From: an uncultured Pontibacter sp.
GTDB lineage: Bacteria > Bacteroidota > Bacteroidia > Cytophagales > Hymenobacteraceae
NCBI RefSeq assembly: GCF_947499215.1
Contig: NZ_CANMNI010000001.1
Coordinates: 806,001 to 870,000 of the forward strand
Length of the DNA stretch: 64,000 nt
Direction of reading: 5' to 3'
In this document: piece by piece, positions 1 to 9,334 of the stretch
Position numbering within the stretch: position 1 is the stretch's first letter
How the letters are laid out: every line of letters begins with the position of its first letter
The notes under the pieces: generated by a model
The model's input: the letters and a program-made list of their open reading frames with translations, nothing else
Database searches by the model: none
What the model was told of the DNA's origin: nothing
Made by a program: the position numbers and the translations under genes

Positions 1-160
1 CATCGTCAGCCATCATCGAGATGACCTTATCAGAGTCCCTAGCGTTCCAAGCACCAATAAACTCTTGGTTTAGTGCCTGCACATTTACCGCGTCCCCCTC
101 AGACTTCGAACACGAAGCCAGCAGGAAAATCGCAAATAGAGTATAAAGGAATGTTTTCAT
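1..160 (-). CDS. SnoaL/NTF2-like lipoprotein, partial (N-terminal part)
   Basis: This CDS is cut by the left window edge, so only about 53 N-terminal residues are visible; it is too short for the ORF track. The peptide starts MKTFLYTLFAIFLLASCSKS, a lipoprotein signal with lipobox LLASC. The mature part runs into FIGAWNARDSDKVISMMADD, which resembles the first helix of SnoaL/DUF4440 (NTF2-fold) proteins. Anchoring in the periplasm or outer membrane is inferred from the lipobox. Catalytic activity cannot be judged from this fragment. Confidence 0.6.
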   Translation of the reverse strand, partial: MKTFLYTLFAIFLLASCSKSEGDAVNVQALNQEFIGAWNARDSDKVISMMADD

Positions 161-275
161 GATTTCTATCTTTTAATTGAAGACCACGCACAGTACGTAC
201 AAACTGAAGCGTGGGGTTTATGCTTCCCCACCCAGTAATGAACTGAGTGAGGAAAGCTACACTTACTCAAGCGGA

Positions 276-857
276 TTACCAGCTCTTTCTGCGAATCTCA
301 GAGGTATGGTAAGGCTTGCTGCGGTCACCATAGTCTAGGTTTGGCAAGTAATTGGCGTAGACCATCTGCGGACTAGGACTGTTGTCAGCCGCATACATCA
401 TTGCCAAGGAGTTTGCTGCGGCAGTCTCAGCCGGAGTTGCCGCCACTAAACCTGTCTTAGGTGCAGGAGCTGCTTTGGCAGGCGTGTTTTTAGCTACTGT
501 CGCTCTGTTTGCGGCTGCTCGATCTGCAGCGGCTGCACGCTGCGCGGCAGCGGCTCTTTCAGCGGCGGCTACTCTGGCAGCTTCTGCCTCACGCTCTTTC
601 TGCTTATTGTCGATAACCTTACCAACACCGTAACCTACAGCACCACCGGCAACACCACCTACAACACCACCTACTACGCGGTTACGCTTATGGATAATGG
701 CACCTGCAGCGGCACCAGTACCGGCACCGATCACGGCACCCTTAGCTTGTGGGCTCCAGCCAGTTCTTTTCTCCTGCGCTTCAGCCGATCCTGCAAAAGC
801 AACTGATACCATCAGCGCCATGCTCATTATATAGCTTACCTTTTTCATGACTTTCAT
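276..857 (-). CDS. Secreted glycine-zipper (YMGG-like) protein
   Basis: A 193-residue protein with an N-terminal signal peptide ending near AGSAEAQE. It is followed by a glycine-zipper segment at roughly residues 38-82 with repeated GxxxG spacing (GAGTGAAAGA, GGVVGGVAGGAVGYG), as in YMGG-like outer-membrane glycine-zipper proteins. The middle third is Ala/Arg/Glu-rich (AAERAAAAQRAAAADRAAA) and probably helical. The C-terminus carries a Tyr-rich stretch. Translation could start at the first Met or four codons later. The family is usually linked to cell-envelope integrity; a specific role is unknown. Its low complexity generates the antisense ORF 382-633. Confidence 0.7.
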   Translation of the reverse strand: MKVMKKVSYIMSMALMVSVAFAGSAEAQEKRTGWSPQAKGAVIGAGTGAAAGAIIHKRNRVVGGVVGGVAGGAVGYGVGKVIDNKQKEREAEAARVAAAERAAAAQRAAAADRAAANRATVAKNTPAKAAPAPKTGLVAATPAETAAANSLAMMYAADNSPSPQMVYANYLPNLDYGDRSKPYHTSEIRRKSW

Positions 858-1147
858 TTTTAAATTGAAAAAACATTAAACTCTTTCGGCATACCAATTA
901 CAAGTTGTGTGCCAGTCCAAAGAGAAAGCGAATACAAAAGGCTTATGAATAGATATTAAGCAGCTATTACACAACCTTTAGCAAAATCATAAATAATTGA
1001 TTTAAAACAAATTGAACCATAAATCGGATTACTTCAGAAAGAAATAAGTACCTAAAAAAATATTTTAAGAAAAATTTCTTCTGAGGCCAAACAGTGCAAT
1101 ACACTGGATCTATCTTGCTTTTGCAGCTGAATAAATTATCTTTAAGT

Positions 1148-2695
1148 ATGAAAATACCGCACGCTCTTTTCACTCGCTTCACAGCACTCATCCTGATGCT
1201 GATTCTTGGCTTCTCCTGCCAACGCATTCAAAAGGAAGCCTCTTATGATTTGCTCATTAAAAATGCGACTGTTGTTGATGGGACAGGCTCCGCACCTTAC
1301 AAAGCGCATGTCCTAGTTAGTGGCGACACAATCGCTAAAATCGACCGGGATACAAGTGTTTCTTATGCGGCAAACAGCACTATTGATGCACAGGGCTTAT
1401 ACCTGACACCGGGCTTTATAGACACACATGCGCATGGTGATCCCCTCGAGACGCCTGAGTTCAGCAACTTCCTATCCATGGGTGTGACGACTATTTGCCT
1501 CGGCCAAGACGGTTTTAGTCCGGAGCGCGAAGACTTGGCGGAATGGATGCAGGAAGTGAATGATAAAAAACCGGGTGTTAACATAGCCATGTTTGCAGGG
1601 CACAACACCCTGCGTATGCTATCCGGCGTTCAATATGACTCGCTGCCATCTTCCGATGGCTTGGCTAAAATGGAGCAACTTCTAGTCAAGTCTTTCGAAG
1701 CCGGTTGCTTTGGTATGACAACCGGTTTGGAGTATAACCCGGGCTACTACGCCCGCAGTAATGAATTAAACAGACTGGCTAAAGTGGTTGGTGCTAAAGA
1801 CGGTCTTATCATGAGCCACATGCGCAATGAGGACGATGCCTATGTAGAGAATTCGATCCGGGAGCTGCTCGCCCAAGGCGTATACTGTCCTGTGCATGTG
1901 TCGCATATTAAAGTAGTATATGGCAAAGGCGAGGAAAGAGCTAACCAAATACTTCAGCTTCTGGATTCTGCTAGGCGGCAAGGTATAAAAGTGACGGCCG
2001 ATTTCTATCCTTATACCGCCAGCTATACTGGCATCGCCATCCTGTTCCCTGACTGGGCTAAAAAACCGCATGATTATAATAATGTCCTTCAAACTCGCCG
2101 CACAGAACTTGCCGAGTTTCTGAAGAACAAGATCATACAGCGAAATGGCCCTGAAGCTACGCTGATCGGCTCCGGACCTTACAAGGGAAAAACCCTGAAA
2201 CAAGTAGCCGAAGAACTCAACAAGCCCTTCGAACTTGCCCTGATGGAGGACATCGGTCCTTATGGTGCTGATGGCGCTTACTTTATTATGGACGAATCCC
2301 TGCAGGAGGCTTTTCTGAAAGACCAGCATGTGATGGTTTGCAGTGATGGCAGTCCCTCCATGCGGCACCCCAGAAGTTTCGGAACCTTTGCTAGAGTGTT
2401 GGAAACCTATGTAGCTAAAAAACAGCTTCTCACGCTCGAAGAGGCCATTCACAAAATGACAGGTCTGTCAGCCCAAACAATAGGTATAAAGGACCGAGGG
2501 CTCATTCAAACTGGCTACAAGGCAGACCTCCTGCTTTTCAGATTGCAAGAAGTAAAAGAGAATGCCACTTACGAGAACCCGCTTCAGGAGGCCTCAGGGT
2601 TTAGCTATGTTATGGTGAATGGGATTGTAGTGAAAGAGGATGGGCAGTTAAACGGCGAAAGAGCAGGCCGCATGCTGCAAAAAAGAGTGCTATAG
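1148..2695 (+). CDS. D-aminoacylase-like amidohydrolase lipoprotein
   Basis: Amidohydrolase family 3 protein resembling N-acyl-D-amino-acid deacylases, which hydrolyse N-acyl-D-amino acids. I place the start at Met19 of the track ORF because MKIPHALFTRF begins a lipoprotein signal ending LGFSC. Metal-site motifs are visible: DTHAHGD after the first strand, SHMRNED, HVSHIK and the catalytic-type Asp in VCSDGSPSMRHPR. A C-terminal composite beta segment (KADLLLF) is typical of the superfamily. The length (about 515 residues) fits the family. It stands alone, with a strong hairpin downstream. The exact substrate is not resolvable; other members act on dipeptides or related amides. Confidence 0.85.
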   Translation: MKIPHALFTRFTALILMLILGFSCQRIQKEASYDLLIKNATVVDGTGSAPYKAHVLVSGDTIAKIDRDTSVSYAANSTIDAQGLYLTPGFIDTHAHGDPLETPEFSNFLSMGVTTICLGQDGFSPEREDLAEWMQEVNDKKPGVNIAMFAGHNTLRMLSGVQYDSLPSSDGLAKMEQLLVKSFEAGCFGMTTGLEYNPGYYARSNELNRLAKVVGAKDGLIMSHMRNEDDAYVENSIRELLAQGVYCPVHVSHIKVVYGKGEERANQILQLLDSARRQGIKVTADFYPYTASYTGIAILFPDWAKKPHDYNNVLQTRRTELAEFLKNKIIQRNGPEATLIGSGPYKGKTLKQVAEELNKPFELALMEDIGPYGADGAYFIMDESLQEAFLKDQHVMVCSDGSPSMRHPRSFGTFARVLETYVAKKQLLTLEEAIHKMTGLSAQTIGIKDRGLIQTGYKADLLLFRLQEVKENATYENPLQEASGFSYVMVNGIVVKEDGQLNGERAGRMLQKRVL

Positions 2696-2727
2696 TTTCA
2701 ATCTTCCTAGTTTTTAGCACAAGCTAA

Positions 2728-2790
2728 ATTGTAAATAAATTGGCCTGATAATTATCATTTCGGTAATTATCAGGCCAATTTATTTACAAT
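2728..2790. terminator. Long perfect hairpin between aminoacylase and EPS cluster
   Basis: The arms attgtaaataaattggcctg... and its complement form a stem of about 27 perfect base pairs around a loop of roughly 8-9 bases. It is AT-rich with a central ggcctg core and no long T-run directly after it. It lies 33 bases after the aminoacylase stop and about 180 bases before the wza-like gene. A transcription boundary, or a small repeat element, are the likely roles. Confidence 0.55.
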
Positions 2791-2969
2791 ACTTATTATT
2801 TATATTATATCAATAAATTTTTTATATATAAAAAGTATAATAAATAATAATCATATAACAAATATGTGCCTGTATGAGTAACTCAGTCTACCATACACTC
2901 GTATTGTAATCAAATACGTTTTTATTTAATTATTCTTATTGCCAAATCTCACCCTTGCAATTTTAGACT

Positions 2970-3764
2970 ATGAGGCCTTTATCTGTAAAGTATATATTTA
3001 GTTTATTAGCTTTTCTAACTTTATTTTCTGCTTGTACAGGTACAAGAGAAGCTGTTTACTTTAATAATATAGGTAATACAGAAATAGCTGGCAACCCTGA
3101 GGACTTAGAGCCTATCATCCAGTCTAATGACCTGCTAAACATTAGTATTAATAGCCTAAACCCAGCTGCATCTGAGCTATTCAATGTTTCTAGCCAAAGT
3201 TCCGCGCGTATTTCAAATTCTGCCGCAACTAGCACCATGTCCCCTGTAATTGGCTATTTAGTAGACCAAGATGGTTTTGTTCAGTTGCCTTTTTTAGGAA
3301 GAGTAAAAGCTGCGGGATCAACTAAAAAAGAGTTTCAGAATGTTATCAGGAATGAGTTGGTCAATAGGAAATTACTCGTCGATCCAATTGTAGATGTACG
3401 TTATCTCAATTACAAAGTCTCAGTACTAGGCGAAGTTGCCCGCCCTTCTGTTCTAACCATTCCAAATGAAAAAATAACACTCTTGGAAGCCCTCGGTCTC
3501 GCAGGTGACTTAACGATCTATGCTAGTAGAAATAATGTGCTGCTGATAAGGGAAGAAGACGGTAAAAAGAAACTTACCCGTATCGATCTTACATCGGATG
3601 AGATATTTAAATCACCATACTACTATCTAAGATCAAACGACATTATTTATGTCGAGCCAAATAAAACAAAGATTCAAAACGCAAGTCCAGCTAGGCAATG
3701 GTTGCCTGTCATATTCAGTGGCTTGACAGTTTTTGTGATTGCAATTGATCGACTGACAAGATAA
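2970..3764 (+). CDS. Wza-like polysaccharide export lipoprotein
   Basis: Outer-membrane polysaccharide export protein of the Wza/Poly_export family, which forms the translocation channel for exopolysaccharide. It has a lipoprotein signal (LTLFSAC), a Poly_export domain at about residues 45-145 (LVDQDGFVQLPFLGRVKAAG), then an SLBB-like domain at about 150-230 (VSVLGEVARPSVLTIP). A hydrophobic C-terminal segment (WLPVIFSGLTVFVIAI) is typical of Bacteroidota members. At 264 residues it is shorter than E. coli Wza but normal for this phylum. It sits 20 bases upstream of its expected partner, the Wzc-like kinase, and opens the EPS cluster. Confidence 0.92.
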   Translation: MRPLSVKYIFSLLAFLTLFSACTGTREAVYFNNIGNTEIAGNPEDLEPIIQSNDLLNISINSLNPAASELFNVSSQSSARISNSAATSTMSPVIGYLVDQDGFVQLPFLGRVKAAGSTKKEFQNVIRNELVNRKLLVDPIVDVRYLNYKVSVLGEVARPSVLTIPNEKITLLEALGLAGDLTIYASRNNVLLIREEDGKKKLTRIDLTSDEIFKSPYYYLRSNDIIYVEPNKTKIQNASPARQWLPVIFSGLTVFVIAIDRLTR

Positions 3765-3784
3765 ACTCTAATTTATGAAAGCTT

Positions 3785-6109
3785 ATGAGTAATAGTGTAA
3801 GTGGCTCCGAAGACAGCTTTTTATCTTCTATCATGCACAAATACTTGCCATTTTGGCCTCTGTTTGTATTGTTATTGCTCCTATCTGTGGCAGGAGCATG
3901 GGCGTATCTTCACTTTTACGCTACTCCGGTGTATGAAGTAACGGCCTCCTTAATGATTAAAGATGAAAAGAAAGGTGTAAGTGATTCAAAATTAACTGAA
4001 TCTATAGACGCTTTTACAGCTAACAAAACTGTTGAAAATGAAATAAATGTATTCCAATCTAGAGCTTTAATGCTCCAAGTCGTTAATGATTTAAAGTTGT
4101 ACGCACCTATTTACGAAGAAGGTAAATTTAAATCAACATCAGCATATACCTCATCTCCGATCATAATAGAGCTTAAAGAACCAGAAAAAGCACAGAATAC
4201 TCCAAAGGTCTACTTCACTTTTGATAAAAATCAAAATATTGTACTAATTAACGATAAGGAATATTCACTCGACCGATGGCTTAATACACCTTACGGTACC
4301 CTTAAGTTCTCTAGTAATCCCCATAAATCTACTTATGTCGAGTACCCATTGTATTTCTCGATTATCAATCCAAATAGTGTCGCAAATGGCTTAATTGCTA
4401 GAATAAGAATACAGGCTTCCAGTAAGTTCTCCTCTGTTGTAAATATGAACATGAAGGATTCTGTACCACAGAGAGGCGAAGACATTCTCAATCACTTGAT
4501 CAGTGCCTATAAGCAATTAGCTGTTAATGAAAGAAACAGGCTCGCAGCTAATACGCTTGAATTTGTTGAAGAACGCATTAAAACGGTCGTAGATGAGTTG
4601 CACGAATTAGAAAATGAGGTTGTACAGTTCCGTTCTACTCAAGGTGGTGTCAATCTCAGCGAGCAAGGGAGATTATACTTAGAGAACGTACGGGATAATG
4701 ACCGAAAAGTATCTGAAATTACTACCCAATTAGCTGTACTAGACAAAGTAGAAAAGTATGTTATGTCTAGAAACAACACAGCAAGTTTTGTCCCATCGAC
4801 TCTCGGCATTAATGACCAAGCCCTCAGCCAACTTCTGCAAAAGCTATATGATTCAGAGATTCAATACCAAAAATTAAAGTATACAACAGCTGAGAACAAT
4901 CCTTTACTTATAGCAATCACGAATGAAATTGATAACATTAGGCCGCGAATTTTAGAGAACATTCGTAACCAGCGCACAAACCTGCAGGCAAGCCGTGCTA
5001 ATCTGGCTTCCACTAATAATGCCTACAACTCAGTTTTACAATCTATTCCACAGAAAGAAAGGGAATTGATGGAGCTGAACCGCCAACAGACTGTAAAAAA
5101 TAATGCTTACAATTTTCTTCTTCAAAAGAGGGAGGAAACTGTACTTTCATACGCACCATCTGTAGAAGAGAGCAAAATAATAGACATGGCTGGCTCATCC
5201 TCTGCTCCAATTAGCCCACAGCCCATGTATATCTATCTTATGGCTATCATGGGGGCATTAGGAGTAGGCATCACCTTTATAGCAGGGAGAGAGTTGCTCA
5301 GCAGTAAACTTTTATTCCGTTCTGAGATAACACCATATACTAATGCACCCATTGTGGCAGAGCTTTGCTTTGTTAAACCGAATAAAGATGGCAAGTTTAC
5401 CGCACCTACAGAAGCTTCAGTGATAGAACAATTCAGACAACTGCGAGTAACATTAGGTTTATATGGGCGAACTTTCACCAAAAAGAAGATACTAGTTACA
5501 TCAAGTATCCCGGGAGAGGGTAAAAGTTATGTAAGTTCTAACTTAGCCTTGAGTTTGGCTTCATCGGGGAAAAAAGTTGCCCTTCTGGATTTTGACCTTA
5601 GAAACCCTAATACGTCATTTCAATTTGATTTATACAAGAGAGAAGGGATCATTGAATACTTAAATGCAGACATACCTTTACAGGACTTACTTTTAACTTC
5701 CTCTTTTAACAATTTAAGCATCTTACCTGCCGGTAATGAAATAGGCGATCATACCGAGCTTTTACTGAATGGCAAATTAGAATGCCTCTTCAGTCAGCTT
5801 GAAGACATTTTTGATTATCTTATTATTGATACCCCTCCAATAGATTTGGTTTCAGATGCATATCTATTATCAGAATTCTCAGATATCTCTTTGCTGGTAA
5901 TGCGACATGCTTATACACCTAAAAGTCTTGTTCAGCGCTTAAAAACAGATAACAAAATAAAGTCATTGAACAACACTGCGATTGTATTTAACGCGGTGAA
6001 ACCTAGAGGTTTTGTTAAGGGGCGCTATGGTTATGGCTATGGCTATGGCTACGAATATAAATATAAGGATAAAGCATATAGTAAGCACGGTGCGGTTGCG
6101 AAGGCGTAA
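3785..6109 (+). CDS. Wzc-like polysaccharide co-polymerase / BY-kinase
   Basis: Inner-membrane chain-length regulator fused to a bacterial tyrosine autokinase. A Wzz domain follows TM1 (about residues 18-45). A long coiled-coil region (about 250-470) leads to TM2 (about 480-500). The cytoplasmic kinase shows Walker A IPGEGKS (about 574), Walker A' LLDFDLRNP (about 600) and Walker B LIIDTPP (about 678). The C-terminal tail is a tyrosine cluster (YGYGYGYGYEYKYKDK), the autophosphorylation site typical of BY-kinases. An earlier ATG at 3775 opens only a five-codon frame, so 3785 is the start. It is paired with the upstream Wza-like protein. Confidence 0.93.
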   Translation: MSNSVSGSEDSFLSSIMHKYLPFWPLFVLLLLLSVAGAWAYLHFYATPVYEVTASLMIKDEKKGVSDSKLTESIDAFTANKTVENEINVFQSRALMLQVVNDLKLYAPIYEEGKFKSTSAYTSSPIIIELKEPEKAQNTPKVYFTFDKNQNIVLINDKEYSLDRWLNTPYGTLKFSSNPHKSTYVEYPLYFSIINPNSVANGLIARIRIQASSKFSSVVNMNMKDSVPQRGEDILNHLISAYKQLAVNERNRLAANTLEFVEERIKTVVDELHELENEVVQFRSTQGGVNLSEQGRLYLENVRDNDRKVSEITTQLAVLDKVEKYVMSRNNTASFVPSTLGINDQALSQLLQKLYDSEIQYQKLKYTTAENNPLLIAITNEIDNIRPRILENIRNQRTNLQASRANLASTNNAYNSVLQSIPQKERELMELNRQQTVKNNAYNFLLQKREETVLSYAPSVEESKIIDMAGSSSAPISPQPMYIYLMAIMGALGVGITFIAGRELLSSKLLFRSEITPYTNAPIVAELCFVKPNKDGKFTAPTEASVIEQFRQLRVTLGLYGRTFTKKKILVTSSIPGEGKSYVSSNLALSLASSGKKVALLDFDLRNPNTSFQFDLYKREGIIEYLNADIPLQDLLLTSSFNNLSILPAGNEIGDHTELLLNGKLECLFSQLEDIFDYLIIDTPPIDLVSDAYLLSEFSDISLLVMRHAYTPKSLVQRLKTDNKIKSLNNTAIVFNAVKPRGFVKGRYGYGYGYGYEYKYKDKAYSKHGAVAKA

Positions 6110-6465
6110 ACTACGTCACTAAATCATAAGGAGTTAGATAGAATTAATCTGTTGAGCGCTATTGAGCAATTGCTAGTTAGAATGATTTGAGTCTCTCCTA
6201 TCTCTATACATTACTGGTTATGACGGAGACTTATCATTAACTGGTCACGGCTTTATTAAACTTATTTAATACAAGAGACAGACTTCTAGAAAGCGGGAAC
6301 ATGCTAAGCTTTGGTTGTCTAGGTTAAACAAACTTTAACTCACACATAAATAGGACTGATTGGCGGTTGATACGCATAATACTGAGTGAATACGGTATTA
6401 CACATACACTTAACCTCCTCATTGATTGATTCTTTTTATTAAGCATCCATATAATTTTTAGGCAG
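6110..6465. other. Intergenic, 356 bases, no gene seen
   Basis: AT-rich spacer between the wzc-like gene and the epimerase. I see no ORF, no convincing terminator and no RNA gene. It probably carries a promoter or leader for the downstream biosynthesis genes, but I cannot point to boxes. Confidence 0.4.
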
Positions 6466-7539
6466 ATGAAGGTATTAGTTACAGGAACAGCAGGTTTTGT
6501 CGGTTTTCACCTAGCTGAAAAGTTGCTTAAAAGGGGCGATGAGGTAGTGGGTATTGATAATATAAATAATTACTATGATACTAGACTAAAATATGATCGG
6601 CTAGCCGAAAGTGGTATTGCAGAAGAGCTTGTTAATTGGAATAAAGAGGTTACCAGTTATAAGCATTCCAAATACAGGTTCATTAGGATGAACTTGGAAG
6701 ACAAGAATCAGCTGATGGATCTGTGTGCAAAGGAGAGCTTTGATGTGATTATGCATTTAGCTGCACAGGCAGGCGTTCGATATTCTATTACAAATCCGGA
6801 TGCCTACGCCCAATCCAATCTGATAAGTTTCCTTAATATACTGGAAGCAGGCAGACATAATAAAATTAAGCACTTGGTCTATGCCAGCTCCTCCAGTGTG
6901 TATGGTCTCAATCAGAAGATGCCGTTTTCTGTCAAAGACAATGTGGACCACCCGGTGTCATTGTATGCAGCTAGTAAAAAAGCGAATGAACTGATGGCAC
7001 ATACTTATAGCCATTTATATAGCATTCCTACCACAGGATTAAGATTTTTCACGGTTTATGGCCCTTGGGGAAGACCAGACATGGCATACTATAAATTCGC
7101 AGATTCTATTCAAAAAGGGATGCCTATACAAGTTTTTAACCATGGAAACATGGAGAGAGATTTTACTTACATAGATGATGTAGTAGAAGGTATTATCAGT
7201 GTCTTAGACAGACCCGCGGAGCCATGCTTAGAATGGGATAGTAAACAACCAAATCCATCACGATCCACAGCTCCATATTGTATCTATAACATAGGAAATA
7301 ACAGTCCTGTGAATCTACTGAAGTTTATTAAGGAAATTGAAAACTGCTTAGAGCAGAAAGCAATTCTGGAGATGCGAGATATGGAGCCGGGGGACGTCAC
7401 ATCAACTTGGGCTAATATAGATGATTTGATTGAGAACTTTAATTACCGTCCTAACACTCCTATCCAGCATGGGCTTAAACGATTCATTGACTGGTATAAG
7501 AACTACTACGCTAAAACGAGTAAGTTGGCATTGACTTGA
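6466..7539 (+). CDS. NAD-dependent epimerase, UDP-glucuronate 4-epimerase-like
   Basis: Extended short-chain dehydrogenase/reductase that probably interconverts UDP-glucuronate and UDP-galacturonate for the exopolysaccharide. The Rossmann motif TGTAGFVGFHLAE is at the N-terminus, followed by DNINNYYD, a loop typical of UDP-uronate epimerases. The catalytic pattern is Ser-rich YASSSSVYG plus YAASKKANE (YxxxK). FFTVYGPWGRPDMA is the signature region of the glucuronate epimerase group. 357 residues is normal length. UDP-glucose 4-epimerase is the main alternative. Placed just after the export genes, it supplies a nucleotide sugar. Confidence 0.85.
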   Translation: MKVLVTGTAGFVGFHLAEKLLKRGDEVVGIDNINNYYDTRLKYDRLAESGIAEELVNWNKEVTSYKHSKYRFIRMNLEDKNQLMDLCAKESFDVIMHLAAQAGVRYSITNPDAYAQSNLISFLNILEAGRHNKIKHLVYASSSSVYGLNQKMPFSVKDNVDHPVSLYAASKKANELMAHTYSHLYSIPTTGLRFFTVYGPWGRPDMAYYKFADSIQKGMPIQVFNHGNMERDFTYIDDVVEGIISVLDRPAEPCLEWDSKQPNPSRSTAPYCIYNIGNNSPVNLLKFIKEIENCLEQKAILEMRDMEPGDVTSTWANIDDLIENFNYRPNTPIQHGLKRFIDWYKNYYAKTSKLALT

Positions 7540-7677
7540 TTATCTCTTGCCCTCAACCTTATCTCAAAACTGTGTGAGTAAAGCCTTTTGTCAATTTTCC
7601 TAGTTCACTGTAGACGATCAGCAGCTTAACTTTAATTCCTTTACATTATTCTTTTAATTCTATAGAACTTCTACACA

Positions 7678-9246
7678 TTGAGCGACAATCTTACAAAGAC
7701 TCCACCACCACTGCCTAGAAAAGAAAACCTAAAGCAGCGGGCCTATCTTAACTCAGTGACAAGTTTCATTGACTACGCTGGAGCTCAAATTGTTGGGTTT
7801 ATAGTCAGTCCGTTCATAGTTAATGGATTAGGAAGCTCATTTTACGGAATATGGCAAATGCTCAGCCAAATGACCAATTATGCTGGTATGGCTGATACTA
7901 GGGCTACTCAAGTGCTAAAATGGTCAATAGCGAACAAAAGAGACGTTGCCTATGATGAAGAGCTAAAAAGCGAAGTTACTACGGCCTTAGTAGTGACAGG
8001 ATTAATACTGCCTATAGTGCTTGTTGTAGGAGGTATTATAGTTTGGTATGCTCCATACATTACGCAGGCAGACAAAGAGCACTATAATCTGATTCGCATC
8101 ACGTGCTCCTTTCTAGTTCTTGCATTGGTAATTAGTAAGGTATTTAACCTTTTTGAATCCGTATTAAGGGGGATGAACCTAGGCTACAAACGCATGGGTC
8201 TTCGTGCTGGAATAGTAGCAGTGAGTGGTGGTTTAAAAGTCCTTGCTATTACCCAAGGTTATGGACTCGTAGGTTTATCTATTATAGAAGTCTTCACTGC
8301 TGTTATAATAGGAACTACATTTTACATTATTGTGAAACAAAATATTGGTTGGTTTGGATTCGGCACTACCAACTTTTCAAAGGTTGTTTCCTATGGTAAA
8401 CTAAGCGGATGGTTTATGGCCTTCACCGGTTCGAAAATGTTTCTCCTCCATAGTGATAAAATCATTTTAGGATATATCATTGGCCCTATATTCGTCACGA
8501 AGTATACAATTACCATGTTCACGTCTTATGCTTTACAAGGGCTTGTAAATGCCGTAATTACTGGGGTTATACCTGGTATAGGAAGTTTATACGGCAGAGG
8601 GGAATATCATAAAGTCATCCAAGCTAGAAAAATCATCATATCACTCAATTGGCTTCTTGCAACTTGTCTCGGAGTGACGATTTTACTACTAAATAGATCC
8701 TTTATAGGGCTTTGGGTGGGAGAAGAACATTATGCAGGCACATTTGAGAATCTATTAATCATCTTGGTATCTATCCAAATTATCTTCTTTCAAATTGATA
8801 GCCTTATTATTAATGTAACACTTAATATGAAGAAGAAGGTATTATTTTCTTCAATAGCTTCATTGCTAACTATCTCAATAGCTTACTTTTTAGTCGAAAA
8901 ATATTTGATAGTCGGGCTATGTATAAGTATACTATTGGGAAGAGCAATTCTTACGATTGGCTATCCTTTCATATTAAAGGAAAAGATGCAAGAGAAGCAG
9001 CACGACTTTTCTTTAAGTATAATTCGTCCCTCAATTACCTGTTGCATTTTCTTCTTGATAGCCGCATACAGTAGCCAATGGATAGATTTAACTAATTGGC
9101 TGCAGTTGATTACAGCGGGCGTTGTATCTGTTCTTTTTATAGGGGTTCTATACTGGCGTATCGGATTGAGTACTGAGGATAGAATAGATGTTTGGAAGAT
9201 CTTATCTAATATAAAGCTATTCAAAAAGGAGGGCAAGGGTATTTAG
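7678..9246 (+). CDS. Wzx-like oligosaccharide flippase
   Basis: A 522-residue polytopic membrane protein with about 12-14 hydrophobic segments, fitting the polysaccharide-biosynthesis/MATE-like flippase family that moves lipid-linked repeat units across the inner membrane. The frame opens with TTG at 7678. An in-frame TAG lies at 7663 and the next ATG would remove more than 50 residues including the first membrane segment, so TTG is the probable start. The C-terminus is cytoplasmic and lysine-rich. Its place between sugar-nucleotide and transferase genes, with a Wzy candidate downstream, supports a Wzx/Wzy-dependent system. Confidence 0.85.
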   Translation: MSDNLTKTPPPLPRKENLKQRAYLNSVTSFIDYAGAQIVGFIVSPFIVNGLGSSFYGIWQMLSQMTNYAGMADTRATQVLKWSIANKRDVAYDEELKSEVTTALVVTGLILPIVLVVGGIIVWYAPYITQADKEHYNLIRITCSFLVLALVISKVFNLFESVLRGMNLGYKRMGLRAGIVAVSGGLKVLAITQGYGLVGLSIIEVFTAVIIGTTFYIIVKQNIGWFGFGTTNFSKVVSYGKLSGWFMAFTGSKMFLLHSDKIILGYIIGPIFVTKYTITMFTSYALQGLVNAVITGVIPGIGSLYGRGEYHKVIQARKIIISLNWLLATCLGVTILLLNRSFIGLWVGEEHYAGTFENLLIILVSIQIIFFQIDSLIINVTLNMKKKVLFSSIASLLTISIAYFLVEKYLIVGLCISILLGRAILTIGYPFILKEKMQEKQHDFSLSIIRPSITCCIFFLIAAYSSQWIDLTNWLQLITAGVVSVLFIGVLYWRIGLSTEDRIDVWKILSNIKLFKKEGKGI

Positions 9247-9334
9247 CAGTGTAAAGCATATCCAGCTCAAGTTGCTATAAACTTTCAAAGCTATGGTCCT
9301 ACATTAATATTAAGACACAGATAAAAATAAGTTT

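Noticed and set aside
967-1227. 86-residue minus-strand ORF overlapping the amidohydrolase start
   Set aside because: It overlaps the lipoprotein signal of a well-supported gene and has no pattern.
6022-6060. ggctatggctatggct run considered as a microsatellite
   Set aside because: It encodes the C-terminal tyrosine cluster expected of BY-kinases.
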